Numbered from the stretch's first letter, positions 7,499 to 16,449 are shown. The stretch: 54,096 bases of DNA from Pseudomonas capeferrum (GCF_013523055.1 NZ_JAAMQM010000032.1:1-54096), one strand, 5' to 3'. Numbers and translations: made by a program. The notes: a model not told the origin generated them from the sequence alone.

Positions 7499-8709
7499 AA
7501 ACCCATCTGCACCGGCGCCTGGGAGTCGCGCAGACGCGCTCGCAGAAGGCCGCTACGCACATCGGTCTGAGGCGGACGGTAATCGCTGGTGACAATGAAT
7601 GGCCGTGCCTTGTCCAGCACGCAGCGCAATTGCACCAGGTCGTCGTAGCGAATCCGCCGCTCGCGACGCAACGCCACCAGACGCTGCACGCTACGCAGGC
7701 CGATACCGGGAATGCGTGCCAGCAACGTCGGCTCCGCGCGGTTCAGGTCCAGCGGGAAAACGTCTCGGTTGGCCAGGGCCCAAGCCAGCTTGGGGTCGAT
7801 ATCGAGCGCCAGGTTGCTCGATTCGGTCAGCAGCTCGTCCGCTTTGTACCCATAACCACGCATGAGAAAGTCAGCCTGGTAGAGCCGGTGCTCGCGCAAT
7901 AACGGCGGCGCAGCCAGCGGCACGCTGTTGGGGCTGTCCGGGATGGGGCTGAATGCAGAGTAATAGACCCGCTTGAGACCGAACCCCTGGTACAGCGATT
8001 CGGCATTGCCGAGGATGGTGCGATCGTCCGTGGCATCGGCACCGACGATCATCTGGGTACTCTGCCCTGCTGGGGTGAAGCGCGGTGCCCGTGGTTCGTT
8101 GGCGACCGCTTGCTGCCCTCGATGAATGGTACCCATGGCCTGGCGGATGGTGCGCACCTGTTTCTCGGGCGCCAGCCGTTGAAGGCTCGCTTCAGTGGGC
8201 AATTCGATGTTCACACTGAGCCGGTCCGCCAGACGTCCAGCCTGTTCGATCAACAAGGGATCGGCGTCGGGAATGGTCTTGAGGTGGATATAGCCGCGGA
8301 AGTTGTACTCTTCACGCAGCAGTCGAGCCACTTCCACCAGTTGCTCCATGGTGTAGTCCGCCGAGCGGATGATGCCGGAGCTCAGGAACAAGCCGCTGAT
8401 GCAGTTGCGCCGGTAGAAATCGAGCGTCAGGCGCACCACTTCCTCAGGCGTGAAGCGCGCCCTCGGCACGTTGCTCGAGCGTCGATTGACGCAGTACTGG
8501 CAATCGTAGAGACAGAAGTTGGTTAGCAATACCTTGAGCAACGACACGCAACGCCCGTCAGGGGTATAGCTGTGGCAGATGCCCATGCCATCGGTCGCGC
8601 CGAGCCCATCACGGCCACGCGAGCTGCGCTTGGGCGCCCCGCTGCTGGCGCACGAAGCGTCGTATTTGGCGGCGTCGGCGAGAATGCCGAGCTTGGCGAT
8701 CAGCTGCAT
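7489..8709 (-). CDS. TIGR03916 radical-SAM DNA modification/repair protein
   Basis: A 406-residue radical-SAM protein. The CLYDCQYC segment (about residues 70-77) gives the CxxxCxxC iron-sulfur motif, and a further Cys cluster lies before it. The TIM-barrel core follows (FLSSGIIRS, HLKTIPDAD, SVNIELPTE). Near the C-terminus LARIPGIGLRSVQRLVALRR is a helix-hairpin-helix motif, which suggests DNA binding. AGAGGTAG precedes the ATG at 8709. A LexA-type box lies 15 bases upstream, so damage induction is likely. The family name reflects prediction; no reaction is proven as far as I know. Confidence 0.88.
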   Translation of the reverse strand: MQLIAKLGILADAAKYDASCASSGAPKRSSRGRDGLGATDGMGICHSYTPDGRCVSLLKVLLTNFCLYDCQYCVNRRSSNVPRARFTPEEVVRLTLDFYRRNCISGLFLSSGIIRSADYTMEQLVEVARLLREEYNFRGYIHLKTIPDADPLLIEQAGRLADRLSVNIELPTEASLQRLAPEKQVRTIRQAMGTIHRGQQAVANEPRAPRFTPAGQSTQMIVGADATDDRTILGNAESLYQGFGLKRVYYSAFSPIPDSPNSVPLAAPPLLREHRLYQADFLMRGYGYKADELLTESSNLALDIDPKLAWALANRDVFPLDLNRAEPTLLARIPGIGLRSVQRLVALRRERRIRYDDLVQLRCVLDKARPFIVTSDYRPPQTDVRSGLLRARLRDSQAPVQMGLWG

Positions 8710-8723
8710 GGACTACCTCTCTA

Positions 8724-8743
8724 CACTGAATATTCATACAGTA
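8724..8743 (-). promoter_or_regulatory. LexA (SOS) box upstream of the radical-SAM repair operon
   Basis: CACTGAATATTCATACAGTA contains CTG-N10-CAG (CTG 8726-8728, CAG 8739-8741) with an AT-rich centre and the right-hand half ATACAGTA matching the gammaproteobacterial LexA consensus exactly. It ends 15 bases before the ATG at 8709, which places it over the promoter. Position and sequence both support SOS control. Confidence 0.75.
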
Positions 8744-8908
8744 TTGAGAGATTAATCCCTATGCAAGTGTTCATCGTCGGGTCGAACGCTCCAGTCGACC
8801 GAGGCAGCATGGCATTGACTGCCCAAGGCAACCGTCCGTCAGTTGCCGGGCACCGTGGCCTGCGTGTGTAGCCGAATGCATGACGACCACAACACTGGGA
8901 GAAATACC

Positions 8909-9382
8909 ATGAATCGGATTCGTCTGAAGCATCTCACCCTGGCCCTGTGCCTGGGTCTCGCGGCACCGGTCACGTTCGCAGCCACCGACATGAGCGGCGC
9001 CGCGACCAGCAATGGCTCTCAAGGTACCCACGGCAATGCCAACAGCCCATCCAATGGGTCCACGACGGGTGGCATGGATGGAGCCGGCGGCAGCAACACC
9101 AGCTCACCCAATGGCGGCAACGATAGCAATGCCCCCAGCATGGACACCGGTACCGGCACTGGGCCGGGAAGCCCTGCTCCGGGTAACCCCTCGGGTACCG
9201 GTGGTACCGATGGCACCGGTACTGGCATAGACTCCGGCGGCGCGGGTACCGGCAACTCGGGTGGCATGGGTGGCTCCGGCGGCGCGGGCACTGGCAACTC
9301 GGGTGGCATGGGTGGCTCCGGCGGCAGTGGCTCCGGCGGCAGCGGTGGTGGCGCAGGGGGCGGTGGCGGTGGCGGCAGCTGA
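8909..9382 (+). CDS. Glycine-rich exported protein
   Basis: A 157-residue protein with a clear signal peptide (LTLALCLGLAAPVTFAA, cleavage after about residue 24) followed entirely by low-complexity sequence made of Gly, Ser, Thr, Asn, Asp and Pro. A block GAGTGNSGGMGGSG is repeated twice and the C-terminus is almost pure Gly-Ser. There are no Cys residues and few charged ones after the signal. GGGAGAAATACC precedes the ATG at 8909; the frame opens earlier but without a ribosome-binding site. Such proteins are unstructured and often lie in the periplasm or outside the cell; no function can be assigned. Confidence 0.75.
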   Translation: MNRIRLKHLTLALCLGLAAPVTFAATDMSGAATSNGSQGTHGNANSPSNGSTTGGMDGAGGSNTSSPNGGNDSNAPSMDTGTGTGPGSPAPGNPSGTGGTDGTGTGIDSGGAGTGNSGGMGGSGGAGTGNSGGMGGSGGSGSGGSGGGAGGGGGGGS

Positions 9383-9418
9383 TGCATCCCGTTTCAAGCG
9401 CGTCTGTTCGCAGTTGAT

Positions 9419-9448
9419 CATCGGCCTCTTCTTGAGGCCGATGCTTTT
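9419..9448 (+). terminator. Rho-independent terminator after the glycine-rich gene
   Basis: CATCGGCCTC and GAGGCCGATG make a ten-base-pair stem with a TTCTT loop, followed by CTTTT. A textbook structure 36 bases after the stop codon. Confidence 0.85.
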
Positions 9449-9569
9449 GATGCCGCGGGCTAGGGTAGGCTCGGATCCTCATGAGCCTGGGTAGAGCCCG
9501 GTGCCGGTCGGTAAAGAAAGACGGGCGGTCCTCGGGTGTTGAAATGTATCTTTTCAATCATTGCTGTGT

Positions 9570-9686
9570 GGTGAAGCTGCCGGCCTTGTCGCGGGACAAG
9601 CCCGCTCGCCACCGGTTCGCGATATAGCCAGCACCTACCCCAGGTGGTGAGCGGGCTTGTCCCGCGACAGGGCCGGCAGCTTCACA
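9570..9686. repeat. REP pair (BIME) before ppnN
   Basis: Two REP elements in opposite orientation. Outer arms GTGAAGCTGCCGGCC (from about 9571) and GGCCGGCAGCTTCAC (to 9685) pair perfectly, and inside them lie GTCGCGGGACAAGCCCGCTC and its complement. About 40 bases separate the two. This is an ordinary pseudomonad intergenic BIME. Confidence 0.9.
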
Positions 9687-9972
9687 AAAGATCCTGGAGC
9701 CCGAAAGAGGGGTTCCGACATCTGAAGATCGAATGCTGTTTCTTCGCCGATGGGGACTGGCCAGGCCCATCGCTTTGAATCTGCGCGCCGCTCTCGAGGC
9801 TTCCAGCACTCTGCCCTGCTCCGCTCACGTGTCAGCCTTGTGCCATGCCGCGCTTCTCCTCTCTGGAACTCCGGCGTGGCCGCAGATTTCCTCCTCCCCT
9901 CTCGTTGCCGCTCGTATTTGTCGGTATGGTGACGTATCGCAAGGATGTTTTACCCGCACAGGAAAACCCAGC

Positions 9973-11346
9973 ATGCCTCAACGCAATGTCATCAACGCAT
10001 CCGTCAGCCCGAAAGGCAGCCTGGAGACGCTGTCGCAACGTGAAGTCCAGCAACTGAGTGAAGTCGGTACCGGCACCCTGTATACCCTGTTCCGCCAGTG
10101 CGCCCTGGCGATCCTCAATACCGGCGCGCATGTCGACAATGCCAAGACCATCCTCGAGGCCTACAAGGATTTCGAGGTTCGTATCCACCAGCAGGACCGC
10201 GGCGTGCGCCTGGAACTGCTGAATGCGCCAGGCGCTGCGTTCGTCGATGGCGAGATGATCGCCAGCACGCGCGAAATGCTCTTCAGCGCCCTGCGCGACA
10301 TCGTCTACACCGAAAGCGAGCTGGCCAGCCAGCGCATCGACCTGGAAAGCTCCCAGGGCATCACCGACTACGTCTTCCATCTGCTGCGCAACGCCCGCAC
10401 CTTGCGTCCCGGCGTCGAGCCCAAGCTGGTGGTCTGCTGGGGCGGTCACTCGATCAGCAGCGAGGAGTACCAGTACACCAAGAAGGTCGGTCATGAACTG
10501 GGACTGCGCAAACTCGACATCTGCACCGGTTGCGGCCCGGGCGTGATGAAGGGCCCGATGAAGGGCGCGACCATCGCCCATGCCAAGCAGCGCATGCACG
10601 GCAGCCGCTACCTGGGGCTGACCGAGCCGGGGATCATCGCCGCCGAGGCACCCAACCCGATCGTCAACGAGCTGGTGATCCTGCCGGACATCGAAAAGCG
10701 TCTGGAAGCCTTCGTGCGCGTCGGCCATGGCATCATCATCTTCCCCGGTGGCGCCGGGACCGCCGAGGAGTTCCTCTATCTGCTCGGCATTCTCATGCAC
10801 CCGGACAACCAGGACCTGCCATTCCCGGTGATCCTCACCGGCCCGCGCAGCGCCGAACCCTACCTGCAGCAATTGCATGCTTTCGTCGGCGCGACCCTGG
10901 GCGAGCAGGCCCATCGTCACTACGAGATCATCATCGACGACCCGGCGCAGGTGGCGCGGCAGATGGTCGATGGGCTCAAGGCGGTCAAGCAGTTCCGCCG
11001 CGAGCGCAACGATGCCTTCCATTTCAATTGGTTGCTGAAGATCGAGGAAAGCTTCCAGCGCCCCTTCGATCCTACCCATCAGAACATGGCCGACCTGGCC
11101 CTGCACCGTGAGCTGCCGTCCCACGAGCTGGCGGCGAATCTGCGCCGAGCGTTCTCCGGTATCGTCGCCGGCAACGTCAAGGACAAGGGCATACGCCTGA
11201 TCGAAGAGCATGGTCCCTACCAGATCCGAGGTGACAGCGCGGTGCTCGATCCACTTGGACGGTTGCTGCAGGCGTTCGTCGAGCAGCATCGGATGAAACT
11301 TCCGGGCGGCGCGGAATATGTGCCGTGCTACCAGGTCGTGACCTGA
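9973..11346 (+). CDS. ppnN: Pyrimidine/purine nucleotide 5'-monophosphate nucleosidase
   Basis: PpnN (YgdH) belongs to the LOG family and cleaves nucleoside monophosphates to base and ribose 5-phosphate in the cytoplasm, linking nucleotide turnover to (p)ppGpp in E. coli. The 457-residue product matches the usual length (454 in E. coli) and opens like the E. coli protein (ISPLGS-type start, then LSQREVQQL). The LOG signature PGGAGTAEEF is at about residue 258, preceded by the GCGPGVMKGPMKGA loop. I chose the ATG at 9973 because AGGAAAA precedes it and the homology starts there; the open frame upstream adds 80 residues of unrelated sequence. Confidence 0.92.
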   Translation: MPQRNVINASVSPKGSLETLSQREVQQLSEVGTGTLYTLFRQCALAILNTGAHVDNAKTILEAYKDFEVRIHQQDRGVRLELLNAPGAAFVDGEMIASTREMLFSALRDIVYTESELASQRIDLESSQGITDYVFHLLRNARTLRPGVEPKLVVCWGGHSISSEEYQYTKKVGHELGLRKLDICTGCGPGVMKGPMKGATIAHAKQRMHGSRYLGLTEPGIIAAEAPNPIVNELVILPDIEKRLEAFVRVGHGIIIFPGGAGTAEEFLYLLGILMHPDNQDLPFPVILTGPRSAEPYLQQLHAFVGATLGEQAHRHYEIIIDDPAQVARQMVDGLKAVKQFRRERNDAFHFNWLLKIEESFQRPFDPTHQNMADLALHRELPSHELAANLRRAFSGIVAGNVKDKGIRLIEEHGPYQIRGDSAVLDPLGRLLQAFVEQHRMKLPGGAEYVPCYQVVT

Positions 11347-11518
11347 GGTCATGCTGGATGCGGGCACGCCTGTGCCCGCAACATCCTGAAGGATTTTCCT
11401 ACCCGGATGAGTGAACCAGCCTCGATAAAAACGGTCTTTCGCTGACGGTCAAATCACCCGGCCGGTCCATCGGCCCATTCACCGGGCCTTCATTTGTCCT
11501 GTTCATGCGAAGATCACC

Positions 11519-12166
11519 ATGCCTCATTTCTGCCCTAGCCCCGCCCTGACTGTCCTGCGCGGTGGCCTGATCGGCGCGCTGCTTGTACTTGCCGCGCCCT
11601 TGCACGCCGAAGAAGCGCCCAGCGACACGCGCTGGGTCAGCGACAGCCTGACGACCTATGTGCGCAGCGGCCCGACCGATGGGCACCGGATCGTCGGTAC
11701 GTTGAAGTCCGGGCAGAAGCTGGCGCTGATCGGTACCCAAGGCAATTACAGCCAGGTACGCGGTGAAAACGGTGATGTGGTCTGGATCCCCACCAGTGAT
11801 CTGCAGCAAGTCCCTGGACAGGCGGAGCGCCTGCCGCAGCTCGATGCCGAGGTGGCGCAACTGAGCGACCAGCTCAAGACCATCGACGACAGTTGGAAGA
11901 CCCGCGTGCAGGGCATGCAGGAAACCCTCGATTCACGCAAGGCGATGGTCGACGAACTGGAAGCTCGCAACAAGGCGCTCAACGATCAATTGGGCGAAGC
12001 GCAATCGGCGCTGCGCGATACCCAGGCGCGTCTTGGCGATGAAAACAAGCAGGTGCTGATGCGCTATATGGTCTATGGAGGCGGGATTGCCGGTGCTGGG
12101 CTGCTGGTGGGTCTGATCCTGCCGGCGCTGACCCGCGGGCGCAAACGTAACGATCGCTGGTTCTGA
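11519..12166 (+). CDS. TIGR04211-family SH3 domain protein (YgiM-like)
   Basis: A 215-residue membrane-anchored envelope protein. Order of parts: signal peptide (residues 1-30, cleavage after PLHA), a bacterial SH3 domain (about 35-95, with YVRSGPTDGHRIVGTLKSG), a coiled coil (about 100-180), a transmembrane helix (GGGIAGAGLLVGLILPAL, about 187-204) and a short basic tail RGRKRNDRW. This is the layout of E. coli YgiM. The ribosome-binding site (GAAGATC) is weak. Function in the family is unclear; the SH3 domain suggests contact with the cell wall. Confidence 0.85.
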   Translation: MPHFCPSPALTVLRGGLIGALLVLAAPLHAEEAPSDTRWVSDSLTTYVRSGPTDGHRIVGTLKSGQKLALIGTQGNYSQVRGENGDVVWIPTSDLQQVPGQAERLPQLDAEVAQLSDQLKTIDDSWKTRVQGMQETLDSRKAMVDELEARNKALNDQLGEAQSALRDTQARLGDENKQVLMRYMVYGGGIAGAGLLVGLILPALTRGRKRNDRWF

Positions 12167-12197
12167 TAGCTGGGGGCGTTGGGTCGGTGGCGGTCAG

Positions 12198-12452
12198 TCA
12201 GGCGCGGCATTCGATTTTCGCATGCCGCAGATCGTCTTTCAGTTTTTGAGGTTTGCGGCGCTGCGGCTGGCCCTGTCGCGGGACAAGCCCGCTCGCCACT
12301 GGGAAGGCAACTCCGCAAAATAGTCTATACCGCGCCAAGCATCGGTGGCATCAGGCGCGGCATTCGATTTTCGCATGCCGCAGATCATCTTTCAGTTTTT
12401 GAGGTTTGCGGCGCTGCGGCTGGCCCTGTCGCGGGACAAGCCCGCTCGCCAC
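12198..12452. repeat. Tandem 102-bp REP-containing direct repeats, period 153
   Basis: A segment of about 102 bases at 12198-12299, beginning TCAGGCGCGGCATTCG and ending in the REP core TCGCGGGACAAGCCCGCTCG, recurs at 12351-12452 with one visible difference (ATCGTC against ATCATC). The spacing of 153 bases and the shared GGTGGC just before each copy suggest a recent local duplication. Confidence 0.9.
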
Positions 12453-12498
12453 CGATGCGTGGTGCGGTGGAGACTCTTTTGCGGCGTTGCACCTTTCC

Positions 12499-12538
12499 AG
12501 TGGCGAGCGGGCTTGTCCCGCGACAGGGCCAGCCGCAG
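12499..12538. repeat. Inverted REP element
   Basis: AGTGGCGAGCGGGCTTGTCC and the following CGCGACAGGGCCAGCCGCAG are the reverse complement of the REP ends of the two direct repeats to the left, so the three elements make a larger BIME cluster between convergent genes. Confidence 0.85.
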
Positions 12539-12606
12539 CACCGCAGGATGTCAGCGACGAAACTGGCCAGTTTCCCTTGTCAGGCCTGCATCAGGTCAGT
12601 GGTTCG

Positions 12607-13305
12607 TCAGCCATCCTGGCGTCCGTGCAAGCGTGACGTCCAATCCTCTACCTGACGCTGCTCCAAGCGGCGCTGCAACGTCTTGCGCCAGGAGGGCACC
12701 AGCGGCAACGCCAGGCACTCCTCCAGCAGCGCAGCCTCAAGACGCTTGTCGAAAAGCACCGCCGACAGACGCGCGATCGACCAATCGGGGTGTGGGCGCT
12801 CGACCAGCCGCAAGCGATCGCCGACCTGCACCTGCCCCTCTTCCAGCACCCGGTAGTACCACCCGGTACGTCCGTTCTGCTGCATGCGCAATGCCATCCG
12901 CTCGACACCGAAGCGGTCATCGAGCTTCCAGCACGGCAGTCGTCCCTGGGAAACTTCCAGTAGTGCCGTGCCGATACGAATGCGATCGCCAAGGCAGACA
13001 TCCGCCTCGCTCCAACCCCGGGTGCTGAAGTTCTCGCCGAACGCGCCCGGCCGCGCGAGCAAGCCATGCTCGCCCAGCTCGTCGGCCCAGGCGCCGTAGT
13101 GCTCATGCGGATAATGGTGAATGGCCTTTTCAACGCCACCGTGCACCCGAAGATCGCCCTGTTCGTCGCCTTCGATGCCGAGCAGCGTGACCTTGCGCGG
13201 CCCCGTTTGCGAGCGCTTGTCGATGGCGCTGCGCGTCCCCGCGCGGGTGTAGGGCCGGGCTCGGCCGGTGAGCAGACAATCGAGGAAGGGACTGGGCTGG
13301 ATCAT
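12607..13305 (-). CDS. yiiM: MOSC domain protein, YiiM type
   Basis: A 232-residue protein like E. coli YiiM, a molybdenum-cofactor-binding MOSC protein that reduces N-hydroxylated substrates. Visible features: GIEGDEQGDLRVHGGVEKAIHHYP (the conserved MOSC start, about residues 48-71), GENFSTRGWSEADVCLGD, and the presumed cofactor-ligand Cys in QGRLPCWKLDDRFG (about 120). I prefer the ATG at 13305 (MIQPSPFLDCLLTG) over an earlier in-frame start because homology begins here and the sequence upstream runs into an eight-base repeat. The gene is 104 bases from the upstream 5'-nucleotidase, same strand. Confidence 0.85.
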   Translation of the reverse strand: MIQPSPFLDCLLTGRARPYTRAGTRSAIDKRSQTGPRKVTLLGIEGDEQGDLRVHGGVEKAIHHYPHEHYGAWADELGEHGLLARPGAFGENFSTRGWSEADVCLGDRIRIGTALLEVSQGRLPCWKLDDRFGVERMALRMQQNGRTGWYYRVLEEGQVQVGDRLRLVERPHPDWSIARLSAVLFDKRLEAALLEECLALPLVPSWRKTLQRRLEQRQVEDWTSRLHGRQDG

Positions 13306-13350
13306 GCAGTGGCCTCGCAACTGAATGAAAATGAAGGGCGCAGGACTGGC

Positions 13351-13398
13351 CACGGCTGCACGGCTGCACGGCTGCACGGCTGCACGGCTGCACGGCTG
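13351..13398. repeat. Six tandem copies of CACGGCTG
   Basis: Six perfect eight-base units lie between the 5'-nucleotidase stop (13410) and the MOSC start (13305), beginning 46 bases before that start. An eight-base period shifts frame with copy number, but the repeat appears to be outside both genes. Confidence 0.97.
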
Positions 13399-13409
13399 TT
13401 GACCTGGCG

Positions 13410-14345
13410 CTAGCGCCGCTGGTTGGTGACACCGAAAGGGATGTGCACCGACGGCACCACGGTACTGGATGCCGCCAGGTGCGCGGACTGGTCGTCGAAG
13501 AAGATATGCGGCTTGAGCACCTGCAGCACCCGTCGTTTTTCGATACCGCCGAGGAAAAACGCGTCGTTGGCCATCACGCCCCAGCTTTTCAAGGTATTGA
13601 GGGCACGTTCATGCGAAGGAGCGCTGCGCGCGGTGACGATGGAAACGCGTACACGGTTCTCGTAATCGGGGTGGGTGATCTTGTGCTCCTCCTCCGCCGC
13701 CTGGATCTTGGCGATACGCACGAAGAACGCTTTGAGCGGCCCGGGATTGTGGGGTTGGGCGACATTGAGCACCTCATGGGCATGGAATTCATCCAGCCCG
13801 CCACTTTGCATCACCGCTTCGGACTCGTCACCGGCCAGCACCCCGTCGAAGTCGAAGGCGATCCGCAGGCTGTCGTCGCTCTCGTCGTCGTCGAATTGCG
13901 AATCGAGCACCTGGCCCGCCGGATGGCCGGCCTGGATCGCGGCGTCCACGTGCTTCTTGTCGGCGGAAAGAAACAGCGCGATGTTCAGCGCCGGAATGTA
14001 TTCGTAGGGCGATCGGCCTTGCATGAAGATCGCTCGTGTCATGCCCAGGCCATAGTGCTTGATGGTCTTCATCACGCGCAGGCCGGTGTCCGGATCGTTC
14101 TGCGACAACAACACGACCTCCACCAGCGGATCCTCGGGATCGGCGCGCAGGTCATTGAGGGCCAGCAGTCGCTTGATGAACGGAAACGCCATGCCTTTGC
14201 CCAAAGGCACATCCAGGTGCTGCTCCTGGTATTTGCGGTACTGCGCCTCGCCCTCGCGGCGAAACACGGCATCCGACTCGTTCAGATCGAAGACCGCGCT
14301 AGAGGCCACGCCGATGACCAGGCGGTTGTCCAGTTCGTAGGGCAT
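13410..14345 (-). CDS. 5'-nucleotidase (PF06189 family)
   Basis: A 311-residue cytoplasmic protein of the family related to eukaryotic cytosolic 5'-nucleotidase I, expected to dephosphorylate nucleoside monophosphates. The central segment LRIAFDFDGVLAGDESE (about residues 161-177) has the DxD nucleophile motif of HAD enzymes; SIVTARSAPSHERAL and the acidic PHIFFDDQSAHL later fit HAD motifs II and IV. Start chosen at 14345, where AAAGGAA stands seven bases before the ATG; an earlier in-frame start lacks this. Probably co-transcribed with the MOSC gene downstream. Confidence 0.85.
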   Translation of the reverse strand: MPYELDNRLVIGVASSAVFDLNESDAVFRREGEAQYRKYQEQHLDVPLGKGMAFPFIKRLLALNDLRADPEDPLVEVVLLSQNDPDTGLRVMKTIKHYGLGMTRAIFMQGRSPYEYIPALNIALFLSADKKHVDAAIQAGHPAGQVLDSQFDDDESDDSLRIAFDFDGVLAGDESEAVMQSGGLDEFHAHEVLNVAQPHNPGPLKAFFVRIAKIQAAEEEHKITHPDYENRVRVSIVTARSAPSHERALNTLKSWGVMANDAFFLGGIEKRRVLQVLKPHIFFDDQSAHLAASSTVVPSVHIPFGVTNQRR

Positions 14346-14442
14346 GGGGGTTCCTTTGCATGTGGGCCATGAAGTATCGATGGATTGCTCGAGGACGTAC
14401 AGCAGGGCTGTGCGACACGGCCCCACGACTGCCAGGCGTCGC

Positions 14443-15324
14443 CTATCGACCTACCCGAGTCACCGCTTCCAGCACATGCGCGGTAGCCCTTTCCATGGGT
14501 CCTTCGCGACAGGCGATGCCGAGCGCCCGCCACAGCGCCGGGCGCAGGGGACGGCGGGCGATACGGGGGTCCAGCTCGGCGGCGCCGCCCTCCTGGGGCA
14601 GTAGCGTCGCGCCGTAGCCCGCCGCCACCAGGCTCTTGATCGCGTCATTGTAGTTGAGCTCGATGCGCGCTTGCGGGTAATGCCCGGCCAAGGCGAACCA
14701 TTCCGAGGTGACGCGTGACAACTGGGTGTTGCTGTCATTGAGGATCAGCGCGCGTTGTGCCAGCCAGGCCGGCGTGACACGCTCCGGTGCCTGCCAGTCG
14801 ATCGGCACGTAGGCCATGATCGGGTCTCGACGCCAAGGCGTGACCCTGATGCCCTTGCCCGCGACTTGCGGCAACGCCACCAGGCCGATATCCAGGCTGC
14901 CCTCGCGCAAGCGGGCCAGGGAAGACTGCGAAGTGAGCACCTGGACCTGTACATCGATACCCGGATGCTCGACCCGCAGGGTCTCCAGGGCTTGCGGCAG
15001 CAGGTGCGCGATGGCCCCGGTCGAGGCGCCCAGGCGCACGCGCCCCGTCTGTCCCTTGACCTGTCGACGGACTTCATCCAGGGCCTGGTCGGCCTCCGCC
15101 AGCAGGCGTCGGGCGCGCGCCAGGAGCGTTTCGCCCACGGCGGTGGGCCGTACCTGCCCGCGAGTCCGCGAGAGCAGAGGCGCGCCGATCCGGGCTTCCA
15201 GATCGGCCACATGCAGGCTGACGGTTGGCGGTGCGAGGCTGAGCTGGCGGGCGGCCTCGGCAAAGGAGCCCAGGTCGGCGATCACTACCAGGGTACGAAG
15301 GCGGTCGAGACTGATTTCACGCAT
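14443..15324 (-). CDS. LysR-family transcriptional regulator
   Basis: A 293-residue LysR regulator: winged helix at residues 4-64 (LRTLVVIADLGSFAEAARQL, SLHVADLEARIG, LLSRTRG) and a periplasmic-binding-like effector domain from about 90. It diverges from argC with a 105-base gap, the usual position of a LysR target promoter, so argC is the first candidate target. The effector is not evident. Confidence 0.88.
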   Translation of the reverse strand: MREISLDRLRTLVVIADLGSFAEAARQLSLAPPTVSLHVADLEARIGAPLLSRTRGQVRPTAVGETLLARARRLLAEADQALDEVRRQVKGQTGRVRLGASTGAIAHLLPQALETLRVEHPGIDVQVQVLTSQSSLARLREGSLDIGLVALPQVAGKGIRVTPWRRDPIMAYVPIDWQAPERVTPAWLAQRALILNDSNTQLSRVTSEWFALAGHYPQARIELNYNDAIKSLVAAGYGATLLPQEGGAAELDPRIARRPLRPALWRALGIACREGPMERATAHVLEAVTRVGR

Positions 15325-15429
15325 GGTCTGATTCAGAATTCATGAACGTCGCCATCATGATATTCAAATTTCCTTTCGTCCAGTGGCAAGGGAGGATAGC
15401 CCCTTCTCCTTTCTGCTCGGACCCCGACC

Positions 15430-16389
15430 ATGTATCAGCCGCTTGTATTCATCGACGGTGACCAAGGCACCACCGGCCTGCAGATCCATGCCCGCCTGCA
15501 AGGACGCCAGGACCTGCGTCTGCTGACCCTGGGCGAAGCGCAGCGCAAGGATCCGCGGCACCGCGCCGAGGCCATCAACAGCGCCGACATTGCCCTGCTC
15601 TGCCTGCCCGATGCCGCCGCGCGCGAGGCCGTGGCCTCGATACGCAACCCAGCGGTGCGTGTCATCGACGCCAGCTCCGCCCATCGCACCGCCCCAGGTT
15701 GGGTATACGGCCTGCCCGAGCTGGACGAGCGACAATCCACGCGCATCGCCCAGGCCCGGCGGGTCACCAATCCCGGCTGCTACCCGACCGGCGCCATTGC
15801 CCTGCTGCGCCCACTCATCAAGGCCGGGTTGCTGCCCGATGACTATCCCCTGGCGATCCACGCGATCTCGGGCTACTCCGGCGGAGGGCGGACGGCGGTC
15901 GAGCATCATGAACGGGCCGCCGCGAGCAATCTGGCCGCGCTGCAGCTGTACGGCCTGGAGCTGGCCCACAAGCATGTCCCCGAGATCGAGCGGCATGCCG
16001 GTCTGGGCCAGCGCCCGGTCTTTGTGCCGGGGTATGGCGACTACCGCCAGGGCATCGTTCTGAGCATCGCGCTGCACCTGCGCCTGCTGCCGACAGGGGT
16101 CACCGCCGAGCATCTGCAAGCCTGTCTGGAACAGCATTATCAAGGCGCCCGACATGTTCAGGTCGCGCCCCTGCACACGCACGGGCCAGCCGCTCCCCTG
16201 AACCCCGAGGCATTGAACGACAGCAACGACCTGCGCCTGGCGCTGTATGCCAATGCAGAGCATGGACAAGTGCTGTTGACCGCGGTGTTCGATAATCTCG
16301 GCAAGGGCGCTTCCGGTGCCGCGGTGCAGAACCTCGAGCTGATGCTGGGCGCCTTGCGGGCGGGCAGCCTCGCGGAGAAAAACGGGTAG
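15430..16389 (+). CDS. argC: N-acetyl-gamma-glutamyl-phosphate reductase, short type
   Basis: This enzyme reduces N-acetylglutamyl phosphate to the semialdehyde in arginine synthesis. At 319 residues it belongs to the short second type. Visible motifs: nucleotide-binding GDQGTTGLQIHARL (residues 10-23), the catalytic Cys in TNPGCYPTGA (about 115), and HAISGYSGGGRTA (about 139). Pseudomonads usually also carry a longer argC elsewhere, so this may be a second copy with a specialised role, possibly under the divergent LysR regulator. The ribosome-binding site is weak. Confidence 0.9.
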   Translation: MYQPLVFIDGDQGTTGLQIHARLQGRQDLRLLTLGEAQRKDPRHRAEAINSADIALLCLPDAAAREAVASIRNPAVRVIDASSAHRTAPGWVYGLPELDERQSTRIAQARRVTNPGCYPTGAIALLRPLIKAGLLPDDYPLAIHAISGYSGGGRTAVEHHERAAASNLAALQLYGLELAHKHVPEIERHAGLGQRPVFVPGYGDYRQGIVLSIALHLRLLPTGVTAEHLQACLEQHYQGARHVQVAPLHTHGPAAPLNPEALNDSNDLRLALYANAEHGQVLLTAVFDNLGKGASGAAVQNLELMLGALRAGSLAEKNG

Positions 16390-16449
16390 ACTGTACGGCC
16401 CGCGTCGTTCCGGCGCGGGCTGCATCAACCAGCCGGAGTCCGTCCACCG

